Positions 1 through 8,813 of a stretch of DNA of 64,000 bases are shown in pieces. The notes under the pieces were generated by a model. The model worked only from the letters and a program-made list of their open reading frames with translations. It was not told the DNA's origin and searched no databases. The DNA lies in NCBI GenBank assembly GCA_021044545.1, contig CP087990.1, positions 1,240,001 through 1,304,000 on the forward strand, in the 5' to 3' direction. Within the stretch, counting starts at the first letter, position 1; each line of letters opens with the position of its first letter. The DNA comes from Comamonadaceae bacterium M7527. GTDB lineage: Bacteria > Pseudomonadota > Gammaproteobacteria > Burkholderiales > Burkholderiaceae_C. A program made the translations under genes and the position numbers.

Positions 1-1055
1 CAGGCGAGCATTTCTTTACACATCTCTTGTGCCGTAATTTCAGGTGTCCATCCTAGCTTGACTTTTGCTTTACTAGGGTCACCTAGCAATGTTTCGACTT
101 CTGTGGGTCGGTAGTAGCGCTGGTCAATTTTTACAATAACGTCACCAACTTTGATGGCAGGTGCTTTGTCGCCAGTTATTGCTTTGACAATAGCGATTTC
201 ATTAACGCCCTTACCCTCAAAGGCGAGGGTAATCCCTAGCTCCTCAGCAGTCCACCTAATGAATTGCCTAACGCTGTATTGCACACCAGTGGCAATCACA
301 AAGTCTTCAGCTTTGTCTTGCTGCAGCATCATCCATTGCATGCGCACATAATCTTTAGCGTGGCCCCAGTCGCGCAGGGCGTCGATGTTGCCCATGTACA
401 AGCAGTCTTCCAGGCCTTGGCTGATATTGGCCATGCCGCGGGTGATTTTGCGGGTAACAAAAGTTTCGCCTCGACGTGGGCTTTCGTGATTGAACAAGAT
501 ACCGTTGCAGGCATAGATACCATAGGCTTCGCGGTAGTTGACAGTGATCCAGTAGGCGTACATTTTGGCCACTGCGTAGGGACTGCGGGGGTAGAAGGGG
601 GTAGTTTCCTTTTGGGGGATTTCTTGCACCTGACCATACAGCTCACTGGTGCTGGCTTGGTAGAAACGGGTTTTCTTTTCCAGGCCCAGAATGCGGATAG
701 CTTCCAGTATGCGCAGAGTGCCCATGGCATCTACGTCGGCGGTGTATTCGGGGGACTCGAATGACACGGCTACGTGGCTCTGTGCGCCCAGGTTGTAGAT
801 TTCATCGGGCTGGGTTTCTTGGACGATGCGTATCAGGTTGCTGGTGTCGCTCAGGTCGCCGTAGTGCAGTTTGAGGTTAGCGTTGTCCACATGCGGGTCT
901 TGGTAGATGTGGTCTACGCGCTGGGTGTTGAAGCTGCTGGCACGGCGCTTGATGCCATGGACGATGTAGCCTTTTTCCAGAAGAAATTCAGCGAGGTATG
1001 AACCGTCTTGGCCAGTTATGCCGGTGATAAGAGCAACTTTTGGAGTTTTTGACAC
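1..1055 (-). CDS. gmd: GDP-mannose 4,6-dehydratase (partial, C-terminus off the window)
   Basis: Converts GDP-D-mannose to GDP-4-keto-6-deoxymannose, the first step to GDP-L-fucose, in the cytosol. A GTG start at 1055 opens with SKTPKVALITGQDGSYLAEF, the Rossmann NADP-binding start of the short-chain dehydrogenase family; further on, NLGAQSHVAVSFESPEYTADV and LRDWGHAKDYVRMQW are typical GMD segments. The frame stays open to position 1, ending in LGWTPEITAQEMCKEMLA, so only about 20 residues are missing compared with the usual length of about 370. It lies 12 bp after fcl in the same direction. GC content drops in the last 350 bases (the C-terminal third). Confidence 0.95.
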   Translation of the reverse strand, partial: MSKTPKVALITGITGQDGSYLAEFLLEKGYIVHGIKRRASSFNTQRVDHIYQDPHVDNANLKLHYGDLSDTSNLIRIVQETQPDEIYNLGAQSHVAVSFESPEYTADVDAMGTLRILEAIRILGLEKKTRFYQASTSELYGQVQEIPQKETTPFYPRSPYAVAKMYAYWITVNYREAYGIYACNGILFNHESPRRGETFVTRKITRGMANISQGLEDCLYMGNIDALRDWGHAKDYVRMQWMMLQQDKAEDFVIATGVQYSVRQFIRWTAEELGITLAFEGKGVNEIAIVKAITGDKAPAIKVGDVIVKIDQRYYRPTEVETLLGDPSKAKVKLGWTPEITAQEMCKEMLA

Positions 1056-1066
1056 GGTATTTCCCT

Positions 1067-2050
1067 TCAATCCTGAGTAGCGTATTTCTTTAAAAAGTCT
1101 TTGTATGCCGCTTTGAGGCCATCTTCCAGCGCTACTTGCGCTTTCCAGCCCAGGGCGTTGAGGCGCGAACTGTCCATGAGCTTGCGTGGGGTGCCGTCGG
1201 GTTTGGTCGGGTCGGTGAGGATTTGGCCGGTGTAGCCCACCGTTTGGGCCACGGCTTGCGCCACTTCCAGAATGGTCACGTCTTGCCCCCAGCCGACGTT
1301 GATGTGGCTCAGCATGGGCTGGGTGTGTTGTTCGTAAGTGGCTTTAGGCAGGTTCATGACGTGCACGCTGGCCGCTGCCATGTCGTCCACGTACAAGAAT
1401 TCGCGCTTAGGTGTGCCTGTGCCCCAGATGGTGACGGTCGGTGCCTGGCTGGCCTTGGCTTCATGGAAGCGACGAATCAGTGCCGGGATGACGTGAGAGT
1501 TTTCCGGGTGGTAGTTGTCACCGGGGCCGTAGAGGTTGGTGGGCATGACGCTGCGGTAGTCCACCCCGTGGCTGGTGCTGTACTGTCGGTTGTAGCTTTC
1601 GCAGAGCTTGATGCCAGCAATCTTGGCAATGGCGTAAGGCTCGTTGGTGGTTTCCAGCGTGCCTGTCAGCAAGGCATCTTCCCGCATGGGCTGCTCGGCC
1701 AGCTTGGGATAAATGCAGCTTGAGCCAAGGAACAGCAGCTTTTGCACGCCATTGCGGAAGGCCACGTCGATGACGTTAGCCTGCATCATCAGATTCTGAT
1801 AGATGAATTCGGCTGGATATGTGTTGTTTGCGTAGATGCCACCCACCTTCGCGGCGGCCAAGTAGACCTGGTCGGGCTTTTCTTCAGCAAAAAAAGCGTT
1901 GACGGCGGCCTGATTCGTCAGGTCCAGTTCGGCATGGGTGCGGGTGACGATGCGTTCGGCCGGTTGGCCCTGAACTAGCAACTGGCGCACGATGGCCGAG
2001 CCCACCATGCCCCGGTGGCCAGCGACGTAGATTTTTGGGTGTTGGGTCAT
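1067..2050 (-). CDS. fcl: GDP-L-fucose synthase
   Basis: NADPH-dependent epimerase/reductase that turns GDP-4-keto-6-deoxymannose into GDP-L-fucose. 327 residues, the usual length. An extended-SDR nucleotide motif GHRGMVGSA lies at residues 11-19, catalytic serines in LGSSCIYPK near 110, and the YxxxK pair at Tyr139/Lys143. The ATG at 2050 overlaps the end of manC by 4 bp, so the genes are translationally coupled. Together with gmd and manC it completes the mannose-1-P to GDP-fucose route for exopolysaccharide or LPS. Confidence 0.95.
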   Translation of the reverse strand: MTQHPKIYVAGHRGMVGSAIVRQLLVQGQPAERIVTRTHAELDLTNQAAVNAFFAEEKPDQVYLAAAKVGGIYANNTYPAEFIYQNLMMQANVIDVAFRNGVQKLLFLGSSCIYPKLAEQPMREDALLTGTLETTNEPYAIAKIAGIKLCESYNRQYSTSHGVDYRSVMPTNLYGPGDNYHPENSHVIPALIRRFHEAKASQAPTVTIWGTGTPKREFLYVDDMAAASVHVMNLPKATYEQHTQPMLSHINVGWGQDVTILEVAQAVAQTVGYTGQILTDPTKPDGTPRKLMDSSRLNALGWKAQVALEDGLKAAYKDFLKKYATQD

Positions 2051-3507
2051 GAATGCACTCGTCCGTAGGTGTCTTCAAAACGGACGATGTCGTCTTCGCC
2101 CAAATAGCTGCCCGACTGAACCTCGATGATTTCCAAAGGGATCGTCCCGGGGTTGGCCAGGCGATGTACCTCACCCAGCGGAATGTAGGTGGATTGGTTT
2201 TCTGTCAGGGTAAGAACCTTGTCGCCGTTAGTAATCTCGGCGGTGCCGGTCACCACGATCCAGTGCTCGGCGCGGTGGTGGTGCTTTTGCAGGCTCAAAC
2301 TGGCTTTGGGCTTGACCTGAATGCGCTTGACCTTGAAGCGGCCACCCTCGTCGATGCTGTCGTACCAACCCCACGGGCGATGCACTTTGCGGTGCAGGGT
2401 GTGCTCTTCGCGTTTCGTTTTCTGCAGCTGGGTGACGATGTGTTTGACATCCTGACTGCGGTTTTTGTCTGCTACCAGCACGGCATCGGGCGTTTCCACC
2501 ACGATCAGGTTTTCTACGCCGACCAAGCTGACAAGGCGGCTCGTAGCGTGCACCAAGGTGTTTTTGCTGTCAGTGGTCAGTACGTCGCCCAAATGGGCAT
2601 TACCAGCTTTGTCCTTTGGCAAAACATTCCAGACTGCGTCCCATGCACCCAGGTCGTTCCAGCCAGCATCGAGCGGGACCATTTTGATAGGGAAACCGCT
2701 GCCCGGACAGTGCTCCATGGCAGCGTAGTCGACGGATTCGGCCGGAATGGCAGCGAATTCAGCCTTGCCTGGGCGCACAAATTGGTTGTCTGCGCTGCGC
2801 TTGTCCCAGGCGGCCTGAGTGGCCTGCAGGATGTCTGGACGGAATTGCCCAAGGGCCTTGAGCCAAACAGAGGCTTTGAGCACGAAAATACCAGCGTTCC
2901 AGAAGTAGCCGCCCTCTTTGAGGTAGGTTTGGGCTGTGGCGGCGTCGGGCTTTTCGACGAAACGTTGGACTAACTGGATTGCTTCGGCTTTGCCTCGCAA
3001 TGACGAAGCTTGGGCGGTTTGGATGTAGCCGTAACCCGTTTCTGGCTTGTCCGGTGTTACACCCAGGATGACGATGCTACCGTCGGCAGCCTCAGCCACT
3101 GCTTGTTGCAAGGCAACAGTGAGGGCCGCTGCATTGACCACCGTTTGATCTGCAGGCGTCACTACCAGCACTGGGTCTGCGCCACCTTCCGTGGCCGCCA
3201 GGGCTGCCAAAGTAAGGGCCGGTGCAGTGTTGCGTCCAACTGGTTCGAGCAAAGCGCTACCCAGCTCTATGCCTGCTTCGCGCAGTTGCTCAGCAGCCAA
3301 AAAGCGGTGCTCTTCACCTGTGACGATGATGGGATTGGCCACTGCAATGTCTGAGTTACCCAACTGGCTCAGGCGCTGTGCTGCTTGCTGGAAGAGGCTT
3401 TCGTTACCGGTCAGACAGAGGAATTGTTTAGGAAACCCGGTACGCGACAGTGGCCACAGACGGGTGCCAGAGCCGCCGCAGAGAATGACAGGGGTAACTT
3501 GAATCAT
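2047..3507 (-). CDS. manC: Mannose-1-phosphate guanylyltransferase / mannose-6-phosphate isomerase
   Basis: Bifunctional type II enzyme that supplies GDP-mannose. 486 residues. The N-terminal nucleotidyltransferase signature GGSGTRLWPLSR is at 11-22 and the C-terminal cupin-type isomerase domain starts around HRPWGWYDSID, with HHHRAEHWIVV and GEVHRLANPG as metal-site segments. It overlaps fcl by 4 bp and the upstream regulator by 4 bp, forming one operon for GDP-fucose. Confidence 0.95.
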   Translation of the reverse strand: MIQVTPVILCGGSGTRLWPLSRTGFPKQFLCLTGNESLFQQAAQRLSQLGNSDIAVANPIIVTGEEHRFLAAEQLREAGIELGSALLEPVGRNTAPALTLAALAATEGGADPVLVVTPADQTVVNAAALTVALQQAVAEAADGSIVILGVTPDKPETGYGYIQTAQASSLRGKAEAIQLVQRFVEKPDAATAQTYLKEGGYFWNAGIFVLKASVWLKALGQFRPDILQATQAAWDKRSADNQFVRPGKAEFAAIPAESVDYAAMEHCPGSGFPIKMVPLDAGWNDLGAWDAVWNVLPKDKAGNAHLGDVLTTDSKNTLVHATSRLVSLVGVENLIVVETPDAVLVADKNRSQDVKHIVTQLQKTKREEHTLHRKVHRPWGWYDSIDEGGRFKVKRIQVKPKASLSLQKHHHRAEHWIVVTGTAEITNGDKVLTLTENQSTYIPLGEVHRLANPGTIPLEIIEVQSGSYLGEDDIVRFEDTYGRVHS

Positions 3508-3875
3508 GCGTTTTGCACTTTCTGGCCATCACCACCAGGGCTGCTCATTTCGAGCTTGAGAGCTTCAATTTCAAACTGAAGTTGTTCGTACTCTGTCATC
3601 TTTCGCTTCAGGAATCGGCCTGCCAGCAGGGCCTTTTCTGCAATACCTTGCGGCGTAAGCACGTAGATGTACCCAAATTTGTTCTTGCTATGGCTGAAGT
3701 TATGCACCTTGACCCAACCCTTGTCGATCAGTGCTTTCAGGCAGTAGTTAAGCCCGCTGGTGCTGACGCCCAGTTTTTCTGCAATCTCGCGCTGAGTCAT
3801 GTCGGGGTTTTCTTGCAGCATGCGCAAGACTCGGAAGTAGGTGTCTTCCTGAAGTTGAGATCGGCGACTGGGCAT
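3504..3875 (-). CDS. MarR-type EPS-associated transcriptional regulator
   Basis: Small winged-helix protein of about 123 residues beginning MPSRRSQLQEDTYFRVLRML, followed by an HTH (MTQREIAEKLGVSTSGLNYCLKALIDKGWV) and a C-terminal coiled-coil stretch. This matches the family found at the head of exopolysaccharide loci in beta-proteobacteria. An in-frame ATG at 3923 would add 16 residues that do not resemble the family, so I prefer 3875. It overlaps manC by 4 bp and probably controls this operon (inference). Confidence 0.8.
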   Translation of the reverse strand: MPSRRSQLQEDTYFRVLRMLQENPDMTQREIAEKLGVSTSGLNYCLKALIDKGWVKVHNFSHSKNKFGYIYVLTPQGIAEKALLAGRFLKRKMTEYEQLQFEIEALKLEMSSPGGDGQKVQNA

Positions 3876-4035
3876 ATGAGGAGATTTGGCCACGCTACCG
3901 CCATGCCGTGTCACGATCGGCAAGCGCGTTAGGAGCTGTTCCGCAGGGGAACGTTTGTACGGATTCGCACGATTTTAAGTTCTATCAAATGAATTTTCCG
4001 TGACAACAGCAAAATATTTATCGAAAACATCAAGG

Positions 4036-5076
4036 TTATGTCGCTTCGCTGGCGTCTACCGGGGTGGTGTCTGCCTGCTGCTGGACGGCCTCTTCCATGC
4101 TGACGGTGTTCACCACCAGCTCAAACTGCTCCAGGATCTCTGGCTCGTGGCGCTGGATGTAGCTTTTGACGGCCTCGTTGGCCAGCAGCTTGGTGAGGTA
4201 GCCCTTGGCCACGACCAGATTGAGCAGGTCGGAGCCGTAGTTCTGCTCTGCGTCCTTGTACTGGGTCTGCACCTGGCTCATTTCCTTCTCGAGCTTGACG
4301 ATCTGCTCGATGGGCGAGGTTTTGTCACGTTCGGCAGGTTTCAGGTCAGCCCGCTGCTCGGGCGGCGTGGCTTTGAGCAAAGCCTCAGCATGGGCCACGG
4401 TGATGGTGTTGCTGGCCACCATCAGCTCCACCGCTTCCACTTGCCGTGCGGCCTTCATGTTACGCAGAATGCGGGTGACGTCTGGGGTGAATTGCTTGTC
4501 TTGCAGCAAGTCAATAGCTTCGGGGCAGATGCCTTCGAGCAGGTTGATGCGGCGGTTGATGGAGCTGAGGTTGACGTTAAAAGCCCGTGCCAGACGCTCG
4601 CGGCTGACGCCTCGGTCGATGGCGCGGCGCAGCATGTAGTGTTCTTGCACCGTCGAGAGTCTGTTGATCCGGTGGTTGTACGTGTAAGTCTCTTCATCAT
4701 GAGCCAGCAGGCAAGGGGCGGTGTCCATACCCAGCTCTTTAAGCGCAAGCACACGCAGGTGGCCATCCAGAAGCAGGAACTCCGGCTTTTTGGGGTCGGG
4801 CTGGATGACAGACAGTGGTTCGATGAGGCCGATTTCGTGGATGGACGAGACCACCTGCTTGTATTTGCGGGTGCTCATGGTGCCGTCCATGATCTTTTTG
4901 CTGGGCAGCAGGTGATCCAACGGCACCTGGTAGGTCTCCAAGTCGAAGCCCAGCAGGGTGTTGAGGGGCTGCATGGGCAGATCGGGTCCGCCCTCCCCTT
5001 CGGTCTGGTTGGTGGGCTGGTAGATCCCGGGGTACATTTCGGCGATTTTGGGTTGGGCGTTGCTGCTGGGGTTCAT
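4036..5076 (-). CDS. ParB/RepB-type protein with RepB C-terminal-like region
   Basis: 346 residues. A ParB-like N-terminal domain lies around residues 55-130, with LLLDGHLRVLALKELG as the variant of the ParB GHRR box, then an HTH (SRERLARAFNVNLSSINRRINLLEG) and a helical C-terminal part typical of RepB-like plasmid partition proteins. No ParA ATPase gene is present, so a standard partition role is unlikely. It overlaps the next ParB gene by 4 bp. Pairs of ParB-like genes behind a serine recombinase are a recurring mobile module; its function is not established. Confidence 0.75.
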   Translation of the reverse strand: MNPSSNAQPKIAEMYPGIYQPTNQTEGEGGPDLPMQPLNTLLGFDLETYQVPLDHLLPSKKIMDGTMSTRKYKQVVSSIHEIGLIEPLSVIQPDPKKPEFLLLDGHLRVLALKELGMDTAPCLLAHDEETYTYNHRINRLSTVQEHYMLRRAIDRGVSRERLARAFNVNLSSINRRINLLEGICPEAIDLLQDKQFTPDVTRILRNMKAARQVEAVELMVASNTITVAHAEALLKATPPEQRADLKPAERDKTSPIEQIVKLEKEMSQVQTQYKDAEQNYGSDLLNLVVAKGYLTKLLANEAVKSYIQRHEPEILEQFELVVNTVSMEEAVQQQADTTPVDASEAT

Positions 5077-6002
5077 GCGGGTGCTCCTTCAAAGTGGTTG
5101 ATGCGTTCGGCCAGGTACTTGGGCAGGGAGTCCAGCCCCTCGGCACGCAGCAGGGTCACAAAGTTTTCGTCGGCAAAGAGTTTTTTGAGGCCCTGCACCA
5201 CCAGCAGGAGCCTCTGGTGGGCGTGTTCGGCTTTGAGGACCATCTTGCGCTGACGCTCCACCTCTTTTTGGTAGGTGCGCACCAGGCTGTAGCTGGAGGT
5301 GGGCGGCTTGATTTGGGCAGCGTTGGGCGATGACGGGCCCAACTCTTGGCGCTTTTCAATCAGGCGCTTGGCCTCGATGATCTGGCGACCTTTGAGCTGG
5401 CCGTTTTCATAAGCCTCTTGCAGCAGGTCACCCAGGTTGGATTCGCCACCTTCCCCACTGGTATTTTGCGGATCGTTGGCACTGGCGCGAGCAATCTCTA
5501 GGGCGGTGGTGAGCGGGATGGAGCCGCGCTGTACGCCCTCAATGAGGCGCTCTTCGCCCTGCTCCAGCAAAAAGACGATGTCGCGCACGTATTTGGGGGA
5601 CAGGCCCGTCTTTTGGATGATCACATCCGCCGTGTAGCCCCGCTCACGCAGCAGCTCAATGTCGGCCAGGATCTCCAGCGGCCGGTAACCCCGCCGGGCG
5701 ATGTTTTCGGCCAGGCTCATGATGAAGGCGTCTTCGTCGCTCACGTCCACCACCAGGGCGGGGATGTGCGTCTCGCCCAGGATACGGAAGGCATTCAAGC
5801 GCCCTTCCCCACAGACCAACACGTATTTGGGCTGGCCATCTTCACCGGCCCGCTCGGCCACGGTGATGGGCTTTTTGAGGCCGATGAGCTGGATACTCTC
5901 GACGATCTCCTCAAAGACCTTCATGTTGCGGTCACGGGAGTTGAGCACCTCGATGCGCGCAATGGGCACCATACTGACATTTTCTGGGGTGTCGGTCATC
6001 AT
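5073..6002 (-). CDS. ParB N-terminal domain protein
   Basis: 309 residues. The ParB/sulfiredoxin-like fold covers about residues 10-110: IEVLNSRDRNMKVFEEIVESI, then VCGEGRLNAFRILG (box II variant) and MSLAENIARRGYRPLEI, followed by an HTH (TADVIIQKTGLSPKYVRDIV). The C-terminal third is charged and helical. It overlaps the RepB-like gene by 4 bp, so the two products probably act together. It starts 60 bp after the recombinase end. DNA-binding accessory factor for the recombinase is the most likely role (inference). Confidence 0.75.
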   Translation of the reverse strand: MMTDTPENVSMVPIARIEVLNSRDRNMKVFEEIVESIQLIGLKKPITVAERAGEDGQPKYVLVCGEGRLNAFRILGETHIPALVVDVSDEDAFIMSLAENIARRGYRPLEILADIELLRERGYTADVIIQKTGLSPKYVRDIVFLLEQGEERLIEGVQRGSIPLTTALEIARASANDPQNTSGEGGESNLGDLLQEAYENGQLKGRQIIEAKRLIEKRQELGPSSPNAAQIKPPTSSYSLVRTYQKEVERQRKMVLKAEHAHQRLLLVVQGLKKLFADENFVTLLRAEGLDSLPKYLAERINHFEGAPA

Positions 6003-6061
6003 GTGGGCCTCCTTGGCGTGTGGGTTGGGGTGGTATGCATGGATTGGGTCCTTTCAGGGGG

Positions 6062-7721
6062 TTAAAACTTGCGCTGGAGCCGCTGCCGCTCGGACATGCC
6101 ATAAAAGAAGTTCAGGTCGTCAAACCGGAAGCACTCGAAGTTGGCGCTGTTGCGGTTGCAGACACGGATTTCCTGGTCAGGCAGGTCAAGGCGGGGCAGC
6201 AGGTAGTAGTCCAGTTCGCTCGCGTTTTGCGGGTCAAGCCGCACCGCGACCGTGATGTCTGGGTTGAAGCGTTCGGTGTCGAACCGGATGCGCCAGCGGT
6301 GTTGACCGTTGGGCAAGGTGTGGCAGCGCGCCAGCACCAGGCTGATGACCAGCTCGTCATTGAGGGTGAGCAAGTCGGTTTTTCTATCCCGGCGCACGCT
6401 GCCACCCAACTCGGCAATGGTTTCTTCGGTACGGCGCACGATCTCGGGGTGTAGTTGGCGCAGACGCCGGTTGATTTCGATGAAGCCCTGGTCACGAGTG
6501 GTGTGAAAGCCCACCAACTCATAGGCCCGGGTTAGGCTGCCAAAACGCAGCGAATATGTCAGAGCGCAGGGCATACCGGGCGCCTGGTCGATGATGAAAC
6601 CCGAGAGGGTTCCGCATTCGGCATACAGCTGCTTGAGGTGGGCCAGCAGCTCTTCGTCGCTGTAACGGCGGGTGCGCTCGGACAGGACCTCCTGCGCTTT
6701 CAGAAAAATGTCGAGCGGCACAATGCCTTCAAACGCACCCTCTTTGCGGATCCACATGCCGGGTGGGTTCTTGACGTGCAGCTTCTTGCTTGAAGGATTG
6801 CCGGTTGTAGACGTTGTTACCGATGTACTTCTCGTTGGTCAGGACCTGACGCACGGTACTGTAGGTCCAGGGCCGGTCAAAGTCGGTGCGAATGCCTTGC
6901 GAATTGAGCCGGTTGGCGATGTCCCCAAATGAGGCATCCTCCTCCAGAAGCCAACGGAACATCTGCAAGACCGTGGCGATTTCATGCTCGGGGCCGGGCA
7001 TGAGGATGACACGGTCGGTCTGCAGGCTCTTGTGCTCGCCGTTCTTGAGCTCGCTTTTGATGGTGCCAGTTTGGTCAATCAGCACCCTGCGCAGGCCATA
7101 ACCTGCGGTGCCACCCTGCCGAAACCCCATCTCGATCAGGCGGCATTGGCCGGCAAAGACCTTGGCAGAGAGCTCGCGGCTGTACTCCCCTGCCATGGCA
7201 CGTTTGACGCCTTTAACGATGGTGGAGACCGGTGATCCATCGTTTTCAAACTGCTCGGCTACATAGGCCACGTGGATGTTCTTGCGCTTACAGATGTATT
7301 CGTAATAGGCCGACTCATCCGCATCCTGAAACCGCCCCCAGCGACTGACGTCATAGACCAAGATCAGGCTGAAGTCAGTGTTGCCAGTTTCGACGTCGTG
7401 GATCAGTCGCTGCAGAGAGGCGCGACCATCGATGGACAGGCCGCTTTTACCTTCGTCGGCATAGGTGCGCACGATCTCGATGCCGCGCCGATCGGCGTAT
7501 TCCTGGATCTTGTCGGCCTGGTTGTGTGTTGAGTACTGCTGATGTTCTGTGGACATGCGCACGTACTGCGCGGCTCTGAATGATTTGGGTGGTTCTTCTT
7601 GATGCATGGAGATCTGAGGTACTGCTGGGTTCTGTTCGTGCAGACCATGTTGGCTTCGAAGGCCAAGAGCTATCAAGTCATATTTGGACGCTGTGCGCAG
7701 AATTTTTGCGATCAGCCACAT
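6062..7721 (-). CDS. Large serine recombinase, frameshifted near 6765-6775
   Basis: The N-terminal resolvase domain contains AAQYVRMSTEHQQYS, with the catalytic serine at residue 57 counting from the ATG at 7721, and VYDVSRWGRFQDADES. The recombinase domain follows (GGTAGYGLRRVL, TYSTVRQVLTNEKYIGNNVYNR). This frame runs out at 6729. The next frame carries on without a family gap (KKLHVKNPPGMWIRKEGAFEGIVPLDIF) to 6062. Loss of two bases, or gain of one, around TTCAAGCAAGAAG explains the break; repaired length is about 552 residues. An internal ATG at 7607 is an alternative start, but 7721 overlaps the stop of the upstream gene. Strand exchange for integration or excision is the likely role. 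Confidence 0.75.
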
Positions 7722-8233
7722 TTACGCAACTTGCCTGGCTCGATGCGCATGGGCACCGGCTTGTTGAGCATGGACAGCAGAATCATGGAGCGCCGCTCCG
7801 CATCGGCGGTTTGGTAAATCGCTTCGATGCCTGTAAATGGGCCATCGGTTATGACCACCTTGTCCCCTGCGGCAAAGAGCGCCTTGGGATTGGATTGCTG
7901 GAGCTGCTCACGCTCGTGCAGACTGGTGATCAGATCGGTATCGACCTTGGCCGGGTGACCACTAAACTTGACGAGTTCGCGCACGCCCAGCGTGGAGCGG
8001 ATGGGTGACCAGCTCTGGCCATTGCCTGTGGCATCCAATTGCACGAACACGTAGCTGGGGAACATGGGCTCGGCCACGACCACCGGCTTGCCCCGGCGGG
8101 CCTTCTCCGCATACAACATGGGCATGTAGCACCGAAAGTTCTGCCGCTGCAGGTTGGTGAGTGCCGTGTCTTCCTGCCTGCCCTTGGTGTGGACCAGGTA
8201 CCAAGCGTGGTTAGGCTGCAGGCTCAGGTCAAT
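7712..8233 (-). CDS. NusG/RfaH-type transcription antiterminator domain (start unclear, probably the C-terminal part of an HTH-NusG fusion)
   Basis: The NGN domain begins HAWYLVHTKGRQEDTALTNL and continues MFPSYVFVQLD and GVRELVKFSG; a KOW-type segment follows (FAAGDKVVITDGPFTGIEAIY). The first ATG, at 8125, cuts off the first NGN strand. The frame is open further upstream but offers no ATG, GTG or TTG near the domain start; ATT at 8233 is only a boundary marker. One extra C in the CCCC run near 8288-8294 would join it to the upstream HTH ORF through a natural Pro/Ala linker (IPTEEPAQAPPAK), giving about 305 residues. Likely role: letting RNA polymerase pass terminators in the leftward phage operon. 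Confidence 0.7.
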   Translation of the reverse strand: MDLSLQPNHAWYLVHTKGRQEDTALTNLQRQNFRCYMPMLYAEKARRGKPVVVAEPMFPSYVFVQLDATGNGQSWSPIRSTLGVRELVKFSGHPAKVDTDLITSLHEREQLQQSNPKALFAAGDKVVITDGPFTGIEAIYQTADAERRSMILLSMLNKPVPMRIEPGKLRKCG

Positions 8234-8628
8234 GACTGCCGTGACTTTCGCTGGTGGCGCCTGAGCCGGTTCCTCTGTTGGTATGGGGCCGCACCCTTGA
8301 CCTTGGGGGCTGGCTTCAAGTCTTGCCGCGCGGCGGGTTTGAAGACCTCGGGGTTGCTTTCTATACCTTGGGTGTTGACACTCAAGTCGAGCGAGCGAGC
8401 AATGGCCCGGATCAGAGGCAGTGGCCGCTCGCGTTGCAGCACCTGCTTCAGCAGGGTCCGCAACTCGCGCTGTTCAAACGCCTCCAGGTCTTCCACCCTG
8501 TAGTGAACGGACAGGCCGTTCTGGAATATGGGCAGCCCATCGTCTTTCCAGCGCAGCTCCTGCAAACTGCCGGGAGTCAGGCCCAAGCGCTCGGCAGCTT
8601 CTTGGGTCGTCAGCAGCCGTGGGGTCAT
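8224..8628 (-). CDS. Helix-turn-helix protein (probable N-terminal part of an HTH-NusG fusion)
   Basis: 134 residues as it stands. The start MTPRLLTTQEAAERLGLTPGSLQELRWKDDGLPIF is an excisionase/MerR-like winged HTH that ends in a pairing helix (YRVEDLEAFEQREL). The last 25 residues (PYQQRNRLRRHQRKSRQSLT) are Arg-rich and unlike the rest, as expected for reading past a frameshift; the sister frame there encodes a smooth Pro/Ala linker into the NusG domain. First gene of the operon that runs into the recombinase and both ParB genes. Confidence 0.6.
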   Translation of the reverse strand: MTPRLLTTQEAAERLGLTPGSLQELRWKDDGLPIFQNGLSVHYRVEDLEAFEQRELRTLLKQVLQRERPLPLIRAIARSLDLSVNTQGIESNPEVFKPAARQDLKPAPKVKGAAPYQQRNRLRRHQRKSRQSLT

Positions 8629-8750
8629 GAGTTGTTGCTCTTGTCATTCATGCTTGCATGAACGCTCTGCCGGACAAACAAGTCAAGCGGAACAGACGGC
8701 TGGCACAGACCTGAAAGCGACACTGGCAGATCTACGCCAGAAACGAGAAA

Positions 8751-8805
8751 AGACCCCGCCTGCGGCCCACCACCCCGCTGGGGATGGTGAACGCAGACGG
8801 GGTCT
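8751..8805 (-). terminator. Large inverted repeat after the lysis genes
   Basis: AGACCCCGCCTGCG at 8751-8764 pairs with CGCAGACGGGGTCT at 8792-8805 with one G-T pair; an inner CCCC/GGGG hairpin lies at 8773-8783. It sits 9 bp beyond the Rz stop, between the lysis genes and the HTH/NusG operon. On the minus strand the left arm is followed by a short TTTTCTCGTTTC tract, so an intrinsic terminator or protein-binding site is plausible. Confidence 0.55.
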
Positions 8806-8813
8806 GGAAATGA

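Noticed and set aside
4000..5253. 417-residue plus-strand ORF rich in Val, Gly and His
   Set aside because: Mirror of the two ParB genes; high-GC codon bias makes such antisense frames common.
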